From assembly GCF_030817415.1 (NCBI RefSeq), contig NZ_JAUSZI010000002.1:6262001-6326000 (forward strand): DNA of 64,000 nucleotides, read 5' to 3'. The number at the start of each line of letters is the position of its first letter. Position 1 is the stretch's first letter. The notes below the pieces were generated by a model that saw nothing but the letters and a program-made list of their open reading frames with translations, was not told the DNA's origin and ran no database searches. The position numbers and the translations under genes were made by a program. This document shows positions 1 to 7,963 of the stretch, piece after piece. The DNA comes from Streptomyces umbrinus. Lineage in GTDB: Bacteria; Actinomycetota; Actinomycetes; Streptomycetales; Streptomycetaceae.

Positions 1-652
1 GCGGCGGTGTGTCGGGGCGCAGGCCCCCGAACTCCCGGTCCTTCCCGTCCGACAGCGAGGTGTGCGCGTCGTGCAGGGGCTCGATCATCTCCCGCAGGAC
101 GGCGAAGAGTTCGTCGTCGGTCGTGTCCTTGCCGACGCGGGACCGGTAGCGGTCGCGGACGACCTGCCAGTCGACGTGCTTGGCGGCGAAGAACGGGTAG
201 TTCTCGGCGTAGGTCCGCCAGAAGACGTCGAAGACCGCACGCGGATCGTCGGCGGGCTTCTTCGCGCACCGGTCGGGGAGTGCGGCGATCCGGTGCAGCG
301 TACGGGTCCCCGCACTGGAGGCGATCCGCAGCCGCGCGGTGTCGTCGCCCCGCGGAGTGACGGTGACGTCGACGGCCCCGCCGAACACGGGGAAGCGTCG
401 ACTGCCGTCCGGGGCAGTGCGCCCCTGCTGCTCGCCCTGCATGGTGCCCGGCAGACAGCTGACGGCGGTGGTGTCGTACGTCGTCAGACGGCGGCCGCTC
501 ACGGCGACCGCCGTGCCGTAGCCGTCCATCCGCCAGACGCCCTCCAGCGACGGTGCGGCCCTCCCGGCGGTGGCGCTCGCGGGCGTGGCGACACCGGTCA
601 GGGTGAGTACGGCGGACGCCGCGAGTGCGACGGTCAGGATGCGTGAGTGCAT
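1..652 (-). CDS. Secreted S41-family (tail-specific) peptidase, N-terminal part
   Basis: The gene reads from an ATG at 652 leftward and is open to the window edge, so only the first 217 residues are seen. Residues 1-26 form a signal peptide with a hydrophobic core (ILTVALAASAVLTLTGVA). The segment around residues 140-200, with FWRTYAENYPFFAAKHVDW and then LREMIEPLHDAHTSL, is typical of the N-terminal helical region of S41 peptidases that precedes the PDZ and catalytic Ser/Lys domain. The family cleaves extracytoplasmic proteins near their C-termini. The catalytic domain lies outside the window, so activity cannot be judged. A GGGG-rich ribosome site precedes the ATG. The next gene to the right is divergent. 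Confidence 0.75.
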   Translation of the reverse strand, partial: MHSRILTVALAASAVLTLTGVATPASATAGRAAPSLEGVWRMDGYGTAVAVSGRRLTTYDTTAVSCLPGTMQGEQQGRTAPDGSRRFPVFGGAVDVTVTPRGDDTARLRIASSAGTRTLHRIAALPDRCAKKPADDPRAVFDVFWRTYAENYPFFAAKHVDWQVVRDRYRSRVGKDTTDDELFAVLREMIEPLHDAHTSLSDGKDREFGGLRPDTPP

Positions 653-934
653 GGTCGGTTCCCCCTGGTCGTACGAATCGACGCTGCGCGGCCACGACGG
701 GGGCGCGGGGGTCGCGCATACGGCCGCCCCGCCCTGCCTCGTCCTTCAGTCCCGCCGCTCGGCTGTATCCAGGATGTCGGCGGGACGCGGACCGCACGAT
801 GGGGCTGGCCTGCGGACCGGCGGTGGGGCTGGCCCCAGCACACGGCGGGCGGCCCCGGTCGGCAGTGTCGTCGGCCCGAACGCTGCCGCATCCGGCACAG
901 GCGCGCGCCCGGCGGGCGGTGACAGGGTTCGGGC

Positions 935-2596
935 ATGACCGATGTGCGGGAAGTGAGCTGCCGTCCGCCGGGAAAGCGCGTCCTGCTGTTCCTCGCCGCG
1001 CTCTCGGCGGCCGGGGCGGGCGCGGCTCTCGTGCGGGCGGCGTACCGGGGGCCGGGCGGGTGGCTGGGCGGCGGCCTGCTTCTCGGGCTGCTGGGCTTCG
1101 CCGCCCTCCACAAGGCGACCGCCCGGGTGCGCGCCGACTCGTACGGCGTGCACTCCTGGACGCTGCTGCGCCGCCGGAGCGTGAGCTGGGGTGACATCGC
1201 CGATCTGCGCGTACGCCTGAAGTACGCGAACACTCCCCGGGTCCAGGACACACGTGGCGTCAGCCTGTTGCTGCGCGACGGACGCGAGCTGCTCCTGCCG
1301 CTGCCGCGGAGCCGGTCCTACGACGACCCGGACTTCGACGCGAAGCTGAACGCGTTCCGTGCGCTGCACCGGCTCCACGGCACACCGGAGTCGGACCACG
1401 TCCCCGTCGTCTCGTACCGCACCGCCGGGCGCGGCTGGGCCGGGTCACTGGCCCTGTGCCTGCTGCTGCTCGGGGGCGCGGGCCTGGCCGCCTGGTTCGT
1501 GCCGAACGCCGCGTCGGGGGAGCGGGCGTGGCGGTCGGCCACCCCGTGCACCGCGGGGACGCCCGCCGCGGAGCGCGACGAGTGCCTGACCACCCTGACC
1601 GCCGTGATCGCAAGGACCGACGCCACCTGGTCCCGGAGCAAGAGCAGTTGGCTGTACTTCGTCGACGGCCGGCCGCTGGACCGGCTCGCGGTCTCGTCGG
1701 ACGGCGCGAGGATGTTCGAGCCCGGCGACAGCGTCGAACTCACGGTCTGGCGCGGTGAGGTGAGGGAGGTCGTCGGCGAACGTCACGTGTTCCGCCTGCA
1801 CGTCCCCGCCTCCGGAGAACTGGCCGTCGTCGCGGCCGTGTGCCTGCTGGCCGCGGGCTACCCCGGCGCCCGGGTGCTGCTCCGGCTGCGCGGGCGCCGA
1901 CTGCCCGACGACGAGGTCCTTCCGTCGGCCCTGCCGTTCGCGGGCGCGCTCGTTGGCACGGCCCTGTGGCTGCTGCCGCTCAGCTACCTCCACCCCACGA
2001 CCCTGCTCACCGATCCCGTGGCGATCACCTGGGCGGCCGCGGGCTCGACGGCCACGGCGGCCTTCCTCGTATGGGCGTGGCGCACCACCCGGGTCCGTAC
2101 ACCTGGCGAGATCGCCGCGACCGGAGTTACGGGAGTGATGGGAGTGATGGGAGCGACGGGAGGGGGCGGCGGGTTCGCCGAGAAGGAGACGGACGAGAAG
2201 GAGACGGACGAGACGGAGACGGACGCGGAGTACGACGTGTTCCTGGCCGCCCGTTTTCTGGAGTCCACCGACTACAACCCGTACGGCTTCGGCACCCATG
2301 TCGTCCTCGGCGGCGGGCCGCTCGCGGTGACGCCCCACCCCGGTCCGGGCAGGTTCGCGGCGAAGCCGGTGCCGGTGGAGCGGCTCGTCGTCAAGGAGGT
2401 GCGGCGCGTCCGGGGCGGCGACGGCGACACCGTCCCCAGCGGCTGGCACATCGCCGAACTCGACGACGCGGGCACCCCCGTGCGTCTCGCGGCGGCTCCG
2501 GACGACCTGACCCGCATCCTCCGAGAGCTGGCCTCCGACCCACTCAGGCGGGAGGCTCGGGTGTCTCCTTCGCGGCGCGGCGGTACTCGGCGTTGA
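935..2596 (+). CDS. Multi-pass membrane protein with PH-like domain
   Basis: This 553-residue protein has hydrophobic helices near residues 15-60, 165-190, 290-320 and 325-385, so it is an integral membrane protein. A PH-like (bPH) segment, ADSYGVHSWTLLRRRSVSWGD, follows the first membrane pair at about residues 65-110. The C-terminal 110 residues are soluble. Two low-complexity stretches separate them from the membrane part: a TGVMGVMGATG run and an acidic KETDEKETDETETD repeat, both from short in-frame tandem duplications at about 2115-2225. The function is unknown. No strong ribosome site precedes the ATG at 935. Its 3' end overlaps the convergent MerR gene by 53 bp, which would produce complementary transcripts. 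Confidence 0.7.
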   Translation: MTDVREVSCRPPGKRVLLFLAALSAAGAGAALVRAAYRGPGGWLGGGLLLGLLGFAALHKATARVRADSYGVHSWTLLRRRSVSWGDIADLRVRLKYANTPRVQDTRGVSLLLRDGRELLLPLPRSRSYDDPDFDAKLNAFRALHRLHGTPESDHVPVVSYRTAGRGWAGSLALCLLLLGGAGLAAWFVPNAASGERAWRSATPCTAGTPAAERDECLTTLTAVIARTDATWSRSKSSWLYFVDGRPLDRLAVSSDGARMFEPGDSVELTVWRGEVREVVGERHVFRLHVPASGELAVVAAVCLLAAGYPGARVLLRLRGRRLPDDEVLPSALPFAGALVGTALWLLPLSYLHPTTLLTDPVAITWAAAGSTATAAFLVWAWRTTRVRTPGEIAATGVTGVMGVMGATGGGGGFAEKETDEKETDETETDAEYDVFLAARFLESTDYNPYGFGTHVVLGGGPLAVTPHPGPGRFAAKPVPVERLVVKEVRRVRGGDGDTVPSGWHIAELDDAGTPVRLAAAPDDLTRILRELASDPLRREARVSPSRRGGTRR

Positions 2597-2882
2597 TGCG
2601 CTGTGCTTCCTCGAGCTGGTCCTCAAGGATGACGATGCGGCAGGCGGCTTCGACAGGGGTTCCCTGGTCGACGAGTTCGCGGGCGCGGGCGGCGATCCGT
2701 AGCTGGTAGCGGGAGTACCGCCGGTGTCCGCCTTCGGAGCGGAGCGGAGTGATCAGCCGTGCCTCGCCGATGGCCCGGAGGAAACCCGGGGTGGTGCCGA
2801 GCATTTCTGCTGCCCGGCCCATCGTGTACGCGGGGTAGTCGTCGTCGTCCAGACGACCGCTGAGCGGAGTATCTGCTGTCAT
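2544..2882 (-). CDS. MerR-family HTH transcriptional regulator
   Basis: This is a 112-residue DNA-binding regulator. Residues 17-60 carry a MerR-type winged helix: YTMGRAAEMLGTTPGFLRA, then ITPLRSEGGHRRYSRYQL with the invariant RRYS wing. A C-terminal helix (VILEDQLEEAQRINAEYRR) is suited to antiparallel dimerisation. There is no cysteine-rich or drug-binding domain, so it is a short MerR-like type and not a metal sensor. The ATG at 2882 was chosen because GAGGTGA precedes it closely and the domain starts soon after; the longer reading frame to 3062 has a non-protein-like extension. A strong hairpin lies 26 bp upstream of the start (2908-2939), within a long leader. Confidence 0.85.
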   Translation of the reverse strand: MTADTPLSGRLDDDDYPAYTMGRAAEMLGTTPGFLRAIGEARLITPLRSEGGHRRYSRYQLRIAARARELVDQGTPVEAACRIVILEDQLEEAQRINAEYRRAAKETPEPPA

Positions 2883-3290
2883 GTCACCTCGTTGACCAAC
2901 GCGTCGAGGGGCCCTGGTGCCGTACGGCACCAGGGCCCCGAAGGAAATTGAACACCATCTGTCGGCTCTACTGCTGCGCCGACCTTCTGTTTCCGCAGTC
3001 CGGCCCGGGAGACGGGCGGGTATGCGGGGATCGCGAATGCGTGACCGGGGACCACCTTCCATTCCGGGGTCTTGCGGTACCCGGCCGGATGATGCCCTGG
3101 CCGGGCGATCCTGATGGCGTCTGCTCCTTCCGTTCTTCCTCGGGATCTGTGGTGGAACTGTCGTCTTCTACCCGCCAGTTCGTGTCTGCCGGGTCTCTCT
3201 CGACCTTGTCTACGAGAGAAACACTAACCATGACGCGGGCCAATGTCTACTCTGGCGAGAGTAGATTTCGGTTCGCTTGAGGCGTAGGTA
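2883..3290 (-). promoter_or_regulatory. Long, lower-GC leader upstream of the MerR gene
   Basis: About 510 bp separate the MerR start from the next gene, and no convincing ORF is present. Read on the minus strand, the segment contains a perfect 8-4-8 inverted repeat (TCTACTCT-N4-AGAGTAGA, 3246-3265), a 7-bp stem-loop (TCTCTCG/CGAGAGA, 3196-3219) and a 14-bp hairpin just before the gene. The base composition is clearly lower in GC than the flanking genes. This looks like a promoter/operator followed by a structured 5' leader. That is inference: no transcription start can be read directly. Confidence 0.4.
2908..2939 (-). terminator. Perfect 14-bp hairpin, terminator or attenuator
   Basis: The sequence GGGGCCCTGGTGCC-GTAC-GGCACCAGGGCCCC has a perfect 14-bp stem with a 4-nt loop and no T-tract. 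It ends 26 bp before the MerR start codon on the same strand. It could therefore stop an upstream transcript or attenuate the MerR leader. Confidence 0.6.
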
Positions 3291-3396
3291 TTCTGCGGTC
3301 CAGGGTGACGACCGGTAACGCCCAGTGACGTCGGGGTGCAGGCGGGCGGGGCCGTGCGGGTGAGGTCGGGCGAGCCACTGAATAGACTCGGCTTCC

Positions 3397-3798
3397 ATGA
3401 CGAACCCCGACCGGCTCCTCGTGGACATCTCCGCCCTCGTGGAGTCCGGGCAGAGCAATCAGATGTCGCTGACCGTGGTGGTCGGCGGTGCCGTCATCAC
3501 CGGCCGGCTCGCTCCGGAGGCCGTGTGGCGGGAGCGGGTGTCGGAGGTCCTGAACGACTCGGACCGCCTAGGCCCGTTCTCAGCGGTCTTCGGCGCCGGG
3601 CCGGCAGCGGGCGACGGCCCAGAGGGCGGCGACCGCGGCGCGCCACCCGCGTATCTGCACTTCCACCTCGCCCGGATTCTGCAGGGCAACATCGGGATTC
3701 CCGAGACGGGCGGGATGTACCGCGTCGCGATCGAGGACGTCAGCGCCTGGACCGTGGGCGACGTCAGCTACTCCGACCAGTCAACTACCCGGTCGTGA
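3397..3798 (+). CDS. GvpU-like gas-vesicle accessory protein, C-terminus supplied by an IS
   Basis: The ORF gives 133 residues. The core (LVDISALVESGQSNQMSLTV, then GGAVITGRLAPEAVWRERVSE) resembles GvpU of Bacillus gas-vesicle clusters, where a VNGAVISG-type strand is followed by a helical segment. No other gvp genes lie nearby, so a role in gas vesicles is doubtful. The last five codons (STTRS) and the stop lie inside the right end of the tnpB element. Excising that element at its predicted ends would place TGA directly after the codons for SYSDQ, so the ancestral protein was probably about 128 residues and is essentially intact. Family assignment rests on a short similarity and is tentative. 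Confidence 0.55.
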   Translation: MTNPDRLLVDISALVESGQSNQMSLTVVVGGAVITGRLAPEAVWRERVSEVLNDSDRLGPFSAVFGAGPAAGDGPEGGDRGAPPAYLHFHLARILQGNIGIPETGGMYRVAIEDVSAWTVGDVSYSDQSTTRS

Positions 3799-3900
3799 AC
3801 GACCGGGCTTGCTGCTCTAGTCATCACTGGCTGTGATGGTTTCGGCTGCGTCCTGTGCTCACGCGATGAGGGTGAGTTCTGGGGCCGTTGACTGGGCCCC
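3781..3900 (-). ncRNA. Putative omega RNA (TnpB guide scaffold)
   Basis: In this family the guide RNA is processed from the tnpB 3' end through the right-end hairpin, and its guide comes from the flanking DNA. Here the scaffold would run from the last codons of tnpB through the hairpin at 3788-3807 to GTTGA at 3781. The natural guide would start CTGGTCGGAGTAGCTGACGT, complementary to the end of the GvpU-like gene. The 5' boundary is approximate; existence is inferred from the family. Confidence 0.5.
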
Positions 3901-5031
3901 GCAGACCCATGCCATCCACCCTCTGCGGCGGATGTTGTGGGACGCGTTGTGGTCCGCGTGCTCGACGAAGCCGCAGGACCTGCACGCGAACCGGGCCTGG
4001 TCGGGCCGGTTGTTGCGTGCGGTGTGGTGGCACTGGGAGCATTCCTGGCTGGTGTAGGCCGGATCGACGTACACCACCGGCACTCCGGCTCGGCGGGCCT
4101 TGTAGGCGATGAACACGCCGAGCTGGGCGAACGGCCAGGAGTGGAGCGTGACGCGTTGGGGCTTTCTCAGCCGTGCCCGCTCGCGGATGCCCGTGAGTTC
4201 TTCCAGGGCGATCCCGCGACCGGTGCGTTCAGCCTCCGCCACGATCCTCTTAGAGATTTTGTGGTTGATATCCTTGTTGCGGCGGGCTTCCTTGCCCGCG
4301 CGGTTCTTCGCCCGCCGCTTGGCGGACTTGGTGTTTTTCTTCTGCAGCTTGGTGTGCTGCCTGCGGTCGTTCGCGCGTTTCCGGTTGATCTGTCGGCCGG
4401 AGTGGCGCACGCCGTCGGAGGTGGCGGCGATGTTCTCGATGCCCAGGTCCACCCCGATAAACCCGACCGGCCGGGCGTTGAGGGTGGCTTCGGGGATCTC
4501 GCAGGTCGCGATCAGGAACCACTTCCCGCCCTGACATACCAGGTCGGATTCGCCTTGGCGGTGTGCGGCCAGGACTTCCAGTTGGTCGGCCTGCCCGGTG
4601 AACTTCACGCCCTTCATCCGCCCGGTAGTGGTCCAGATGGAGACGGTGTTCTCGGTGTGCTGCCAGGACAGCATCCGGTCGTCATACGGCTGGGCCGCCT
4701 CAGGGCGGAAGACGACCGGCTTGCCCGAGGCCCGCGCGTGACGCGTGGAGCCGGGTCGCCCGTACCGGCCGCTGCGCAGGTTCGCCCGCAGCGTGGTGTT
4801 GGCGTCGCAAGTCTTCTTGACCGCATGCTGGGCCGCCTGCGCCCCCAGACCCCACCGCTCCCGGATCTGGTTGTAGGTGTGCTTCCGCAAGGTGAGCGGA
4901 CGCCGCGCATCCTTCTCGAAGGCGACCTCGGCGGCCCAGGTCGCCGCCTCGTTGCAGGCATGCAGCGTCGCCTCAAGTGCCGCCGCCTGCACGGGCGTTG
5001 GCAGCAGCTTCACCCGCACAACCAGCTTCAT
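3859..5031 (-). CDS. tnpB: RNA-guided endonuclease TnpB
   Basis: The 390-residue protein has the full TnpB plan. The RuvC nuclease carries Asp in FIGVDLGIENIA (about residue 195), Glu in IALEELTGI (about 277-278) and Asp in HADHNASHNI (about 360). A zinc ribbon CxxC...CxxC (CSQC and CRSC, about 331-353) is inserted before the last motif. The N-terminus MKLVVRVKLLPTP is typical, so the ATG at 5031 was chosen over the longer frame from 5076. TnpB proteins cut DNA beside a short target-adjacent motif using an omega RNA made from the element's right end, which helps retain the element. All catalytic and zinc residues are present, so it may be active although tnpA is absent. Confidence 0.95.
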   Translation of the reverse strand: MKLVVRVKLLPTPVQAAALEATLHACNEAATWAAEVAFEKDARRPLTLRKHTYNQIRERWGLGAQAAQHAVKKTCDANTTLRANLRSGRYGRPGSTRHARASGKPVVFRPEAAQPYDDRMLSWQHTENTVSIWTTTGRMKGVKFTGQADQLEVLAAHRQGESDLVCQGGKWFLIATCEIPEATLNARPVGFIGVDLGIENIAATSDGVRHSGRQINRKRANDRRQHTKLQKKNTKSAKRRAKNRAGKEARRNKDINHKISKRIVAEAERTGRGIALEELTGIRERARLRKPQRVTLHSWPFAQLGVFIAYKARRAGVPVVYVDPAYTSQECSQCHHTARNNRPDQARFACRSCGFVEHADHNASHNIRRRGWMAWVCGAQSTAPELTLIA

Positions 5032-5222
5032 GACGCCGACCCTAACCGGCCGGTTGTACGAGCTACCCACTCGCACGGGAGTTCCACTCGATCAAGTGAA
5101 CCGTAGCCCGTGCATTCGAATCACGTGCATTCTTCCGGCTCCGCCGACAGCATTCCAGGCGCTCCGCGCCCGAAAACCGCGAAGTTGCGACCTCCGCGTC
5201 GCAGCCACGGGATGCGATTCCT

Positions 5223-5242
5223 CCCGGGCGTGAACGCCCGGG
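5223..5242. repeat. Left-end hairpin of the tnpB element
   Basis: A 9-bp perfect stem with a GA loop (CCCGGGCGT-GA-ACGCCCGGG) matches the layout and loop of the right-end hairpin. It would be the recognition structure for a Y1 transposase supplied in trans. Confidence 0.7.
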
Positions 5243-5287
5243 GTTCCTCGCAAGAACCCGCTGAACCGCCTCACCGGAGCGATCCGG

Positions 5288-5337
5288 ACAGCGATGAGGG
5301 CCCTGCCGACGCGCGTCGGCAGGGCCCTCATCGCTGT
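5288..5337. terminator. Long perfect palindrome, bidirectional terminator
   Basis: ACAGCGATGAGGGCCCTGCC continues into an exact mirror, giving a palindrome with 25-bp arms and no loop. It lies between the tnpB element and the 3' end of the minus-strand 111-residue gene at 5390, so it probably terminates that operon. Because it lies beyond the inferred left end of the IS, it may also have ended the GvpU-like transcript before the insertion. Confidence 0.7.
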
Positions 5338-5389
5338 TCCCGGTGTCAGCCGGGGAACAGTACGTACTGGTGTCGGCTTCCGCCGGTCG

Positions 5390-5725
5390 TCACAGGCCCA
5401 GGGGGGCCGGAGCGGGGGCCGGGGCCGGGCTGCCGAGCAGCGCCGACGCGGTCTGGAGCGGTGTGGCGGCGACCGGGGCGGGCTCGGGGGCGGGACCAGC
5501 CTGGCAGGTGAAGCCGAGCCGGGTCATGGCCCGTACGACCTCTCCGCTGGTGAAGTCACGGCGGTCCTGCCGGGTGATGACCTCGCCGACCTGCTTGACG
5601 GGGTAGTGGCGGCGGCCGATGATCACGGACTCGCCCGTGATGGCCTCGGGCTTGACGCCCTTCATCGAGTCCAGGACCCCGCTCTTGTCGAGGTCGAACG
5701 GGAACCGGGCGATGACGCAGCGCAT
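5390..5725 (-). CDS. Conserved actinobacterial protein downstream of DEAD helicase
   Basis: This is a 111-residue cytosolic protein. The first 75 residues (MRCVIARFPFDLDKSGVLDS, then ITGESVIIGRRHYPVKQVGE) are compact and protein-like; the last 35 are Pro/Ala-rich and probably disordered. I know no biochemical function. It lies 200 bp downstream of the DEAD-box helicase on the same strand, with the cold-shock gene further upstream. That neighbourhood suggests a role in RNA metabolism or cold adaptation, which is inference from context only. The ATG at 5725 is preceded by CTTTCCCTGTGAGGC on the coding strand (AGGA-poor), so the start is likely but not certain. Confidence 0.75.
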   Translation of the reverse strand: MRCVIARFPFDLDKSGVLDSMKGVKPEAITGESVIIGRRHYPVKQVGEVITRQDRRDFTSGEVVRAMTRLGFTCQAGPAPEPAPVAATPLQTASALLGSPAPAPAPAPLGL

Positions 5726-5925
5726 GATGCCTCACAGGGAAAGGAGGGGTGGGGAGGGAGGAGAAGAAAGACGAGGGGGACCCGGGCCGGCCGGGGGTCG
5801 GTCAGCGGGAGAGCGTGAGAGCGCCGGGCAACGCCCGGCACACTCTCCCACTGCCCGCCGGGAGTGCGTACCGGACACCGCCCGGAGCGCCCTTCCGGCG
5901 AGCGACGGGACGGTGAGAGCAGGAC

Positions 5926-7440
5926 CTAGGCCGCCGCACCGGTGGCGGACGGGCGCTGGGGCATGCGGCGGGCCTCGCCGGTGGAGCGGCCCTTGCCGCC
6001 CGTACGGCCCCGGCGGCCCCGGGACGAGGTGGAGGCACCGCGTCGCGGGCGGTCCACCACCGGAGCGGTGATGACGACCGGCACGCCCGAGGGGGCCTGG
6101 GCGCCCGTGATGCGGTTCAACTCCGCCTCGCCCGAACGCACTTGAGTGGTCTGCGGGGTGATGCCCGCGGCGGCCATCAGCCGGCTCATCTCACGGCGCT
6201 GGTTGGGGGTCACCAGCGTGACGACGCTGCCGGACTCGCCCGCGCGGGCCGTACGGCCTCCGCGGTGCAGGTAGTCCTTGTGGTCGCTGGGCGGGTCGAC
6301 GTTGACGACCAGGTCGAGGTTGTCGACGTGGATGCCGCGGGCCGCGACGTTGGTCGCCACCAGCACCGTGACGTGCCCGGTCTTGAACTGGGTCAGCGTC
6401 CGCGTGCGCTGCGGCTGGGACTTGCCGCCGTGCAGGGCCGCGGCGCGGACGCCGCTGTTCAGCAGGTGCTCGGTCAGCCTGTCCACCGCGTGCTTGGTGT
6501 CCAGGAACATGAGCACCCGGCCTTCGCGCGCCGCGATCTCGGTGGTCGTGCGGTGCTTGTCCGCGCCGTGCACGTGGAGGACGTGGTGCTCCATCGTGGT
6601 GACCGCGCCCTGGGACGGGTCGACGGAGTGGACCACCGGGTCGGAGAGGTAGCGGCGGACCAGCAGGTCGACGTTGCGGTCGAGGGTGGCCGAGAACAGC
6701 ATCCGCTGGCCCTCGGGCCGCACCTGGTTGAGCAGTTCGGTGACCTGGGGCATGAAGCCCATGTCGGCCATCTGGTCGGCCTCGTCGAGGACGGTGATGG
6801 CGACTTGGCCGAGGCGGCAGTCGCCGCGCTCGATGAGGTCCTTGAGCCGGCCCGGCGTCGCGACGACGACCTCGGCACCGGCGCGCAGCGCACCGGCCTG
6901 CCGGCCGATCGGCATTCCGCCGACCACGGTGGCGAGCCGCAGCGACAGGGAGCGGGCGTACGGGGTGAGCGCGTCGGTGACCTGCTGCGCCAGCTCGCGG
7001 GTGGGTACGAGGACGAGGGCCAGCGGCTGCCTCGGCTCGGCGCGCAGACCCGCCGTACGGGCGAGGAGCGCGAGACCGAACGCGAGGGTCTTGCCGGAGC
7101 CGGTGCGGCCACGGCCCAGTACGTCACGGCCCGCGAGGGAGTTCGGCAGGGTCGCCGCCTGGATCGGGAACGGCACCGTTACGCCCTCCCGGCCGAGCGC
7201 GGCCAGCAGCTGCGCCGGCATGTCGAGCTCGGCGAACGCCTCGACGGCGGGCAGCGCGGGGGTGGTCGTCACCGGCAGTGCGAACTCGCCCTGCGGCGCG
7301 GACCTTTGACGGCTGTAGCCCTCGGAGCGGCGCGAGCCACCGGAGTAGCCGCCGCCCCTTCCGGAGCCCGAGCCGCCCGTGCGGGTGGATCCTCCCGAAC
7401 GGGTGCGGGAGAAGCGGTCGTTCGTGCGTGTGCGGTTCAT
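5926..7440 (-). CDS. DEAD-box ATP-dependent RNA helicase
   Basis: A 504-residue RNA helicase with all core motifs: Q motif (TVPFPIQAATLP), Walker A GRTGSGKT, PTRELAQQ, TPGRL, Walker B VLDEADQM, SAT in MLFSATL, and in the second RecA domain FLDTKHAVDRL, VATNVAARGIHV and HRGGRTARAG. The N-terminus is Gly/Arg/Ser-rich (RSGGSTRTGGSGSGRGGGYS) and the C-terminus is basic (RPRRGAST, GRRGRTGG). Both tails are typical RNA-binding extensions of RhlE/DeaD-like helicases. The ATG at 7440 has GGAAGG seven bases upstream and was preferred to a GTG at 7464. The cold-shock gene lies upstream on the same strand, consistent with unwinding structured mRNA during cold shock. Confidence 0.93.
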   Translation of the reverse strand: MNRTRTNDRFSRTRSGGSTRTGGSGSGRGGGYSGGSRRSEGYSRQRSAPQGEFALPVTTTPALPAVEAFAELDMPAQLLAALGREGVTVPFPIQAATLPNSLAGRDVLGRGRTGSGKTLAFGLALLARTAGLRAEPRQPLALVLVPTRELAQQVTDALTPYARSLSLRLATVVGGMPIGRQAGALRAGAEVVVATPGRLKDLIERGDCRLGQVAITVLDEADQMADMGFMPQVTELLNQVRPEGQRMLFSATLDRNVDLLVRRYLSDPVVHSVDPSQGAVTTMEHHVLHVHGADKHRTTTEIAAREGRVLMFLDTKHAVDRLTEHLLNSGVRAAALHGGKSQPQRTRTLTQFKTGHVTVLVATNVAARGIHVDNLDLVVNVDPPSDHKDYLHRGGRTARAGESGSVVTLVTPNQRREMSRLMAAAGITPQTTQVRSGEAELNRITGAQAPSGVPVVITAPVVDRPRRGASTSSRGRRGRTGGKGRSTGEARRMPQRPSATGAAA

Positions 7441-7705
7441 GCGGAACCTTCCTTGATGAGGCACGTATCAAGGAATTCCCGCAGCAAATGAGCAGCGCAG
7501 AGAATTGCAAGAACGAGCCGAAGAGAATGGGGGGCCGAATCGGATCGGCGGGGAATGCTCGCGGGATACGTCGCTGAGGTGCGGGGCGATATTCCGGCGG
7601 TGGGGCCGGGTATTCCGTGTGGGAGGGTCCGGCAGTATGTCAACCGGAGCGTCGGTCCGAGCATTCCCGAGGAGCGGGTGGGAGCGGTTTTTCTGGAAAG
7701 CAGCG
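7441..7705. other. AT-richer gap between cold-shock and helicase genes
   Basis: This gap holds no supported gene. Its base composition is lower in GC than the flanks. It probably contains the helicase promoter and 5' leader on the minus strand, because the cold-shock gene ends in a strong terminator at 7706-7741. Confidence 0.4.
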
Positions 7706-7741
7706 AGCTGGGGCCCGCACCCCAAGGTGCGGGCCCCAGCT
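7706..7741 (-). terminator. Terminator of the cold-shock gene
   Basis: AGCTGGGGCCCGCACC pairs with GGTGCGGGCCCCAGCT around a CCAA loop, a perfect 16-bp stem. It begins about 20 bp past the cold-shock stop codon. It has no T-tract, as is common in Streptomyces. Confidence 0.85.
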
Positions 7742-7759
7742 GCGAAGTACGCGTCAGCG

Positions 7760-7963
7760 TCAGGCGGGAACGATGTTCTCGGCCGTCGGGCCCTTCTGGC
7801 CCTGGGCGATGTCGAAGGTGACCTTCTGGCCCTCCTGCAGCTCGCGGAAGCCCTGGGCGGCGATGTTCGAGTAGTGGGCGAAGACGTCGGCGCCGCCGCC
7901 GTCCTGCTCGATGAAGCCGAAGCCCTTTTCCGCGTTGAACCACTTCACGGTGCCTGCAGCCAT
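7760..7963 (-). CDS. Cold-shock protein (CspA family)
   Basis: This 67-residue protein is a complete cold-shock domain. RNP1 is KGFGFIEQ and RNP2 is DVFAHYSNI, preceded by the invariant [11 protein letters not shown]. It binds single-stranded RNA and DNA and acts as an RNA chaperone. The ATG at 7963 has GAAGGAGA eight bases upstream. A lower-GC region of about 150 bp precedes it, as usual for cold-shock leaders that fold with temperature. A terminator follows immediately, so it is mainly monocistronic, with the DEAD helicase next on the same strand. Confidence 0.96.
   Translation of the reverse strand: MAAGTVKWFNAEKGFGFIEQDGGGADVFAHYSNIAAQGFRELQEGQKVTFDIAQGQKGPTAENIVPA

Larger units (their letters stand above)
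3781..5261 (-). mobile_element. IS200/IS605-type element carrying only tnpB
   Basis: A single tnpB gene lies between two subterminal hairpins. The left-end hairpin is CCCGGGCGT-GA-ACGCCCGGG (5223-5242) and the right-end hairpin is CCCGGTCGT-GA-ACGACCGGG (3788-3807). There is no tnpA and there are no terminal inverted repeats, as expected for this single-strand-transposed family. On the tnpB-sense strand the left flank reads GTTCA (5262-5266) and the right end finishes with GTTGA (3781-3785). These are plausible left and right cleavage sites and give a 1481-bp element. The boundaries are inferred; the hairpins are seen directly. It sits at the stop codon of the GvpU-like gene. Confidence 0.75.

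Noticed and set aside
62..646. Plus-strand ORF of 194 residues
   Set aside because: It is antisense to the S41 peptidase, which has a signal peptide and family motifs; the plus-strand product is low-complexity Gly/Arg/Pro.
2968..3243. Minus-strand 91-residue ORF in the MerR leader
   Set aside because: It overlaps stem-loops, has no ribosome site and its C-terminal half is unlike a folded protein. The region is better explained as a leader, although a short peptide (MVSVSLVDKVERD...) cannot be fully excluded.
3397..3798. Evidence for a gas-vesicle cluster
   Set aside because: Only a GvpU-like gene is present; no gvpA, gvpF, gvpL or gvpN-like genes occur in the window.
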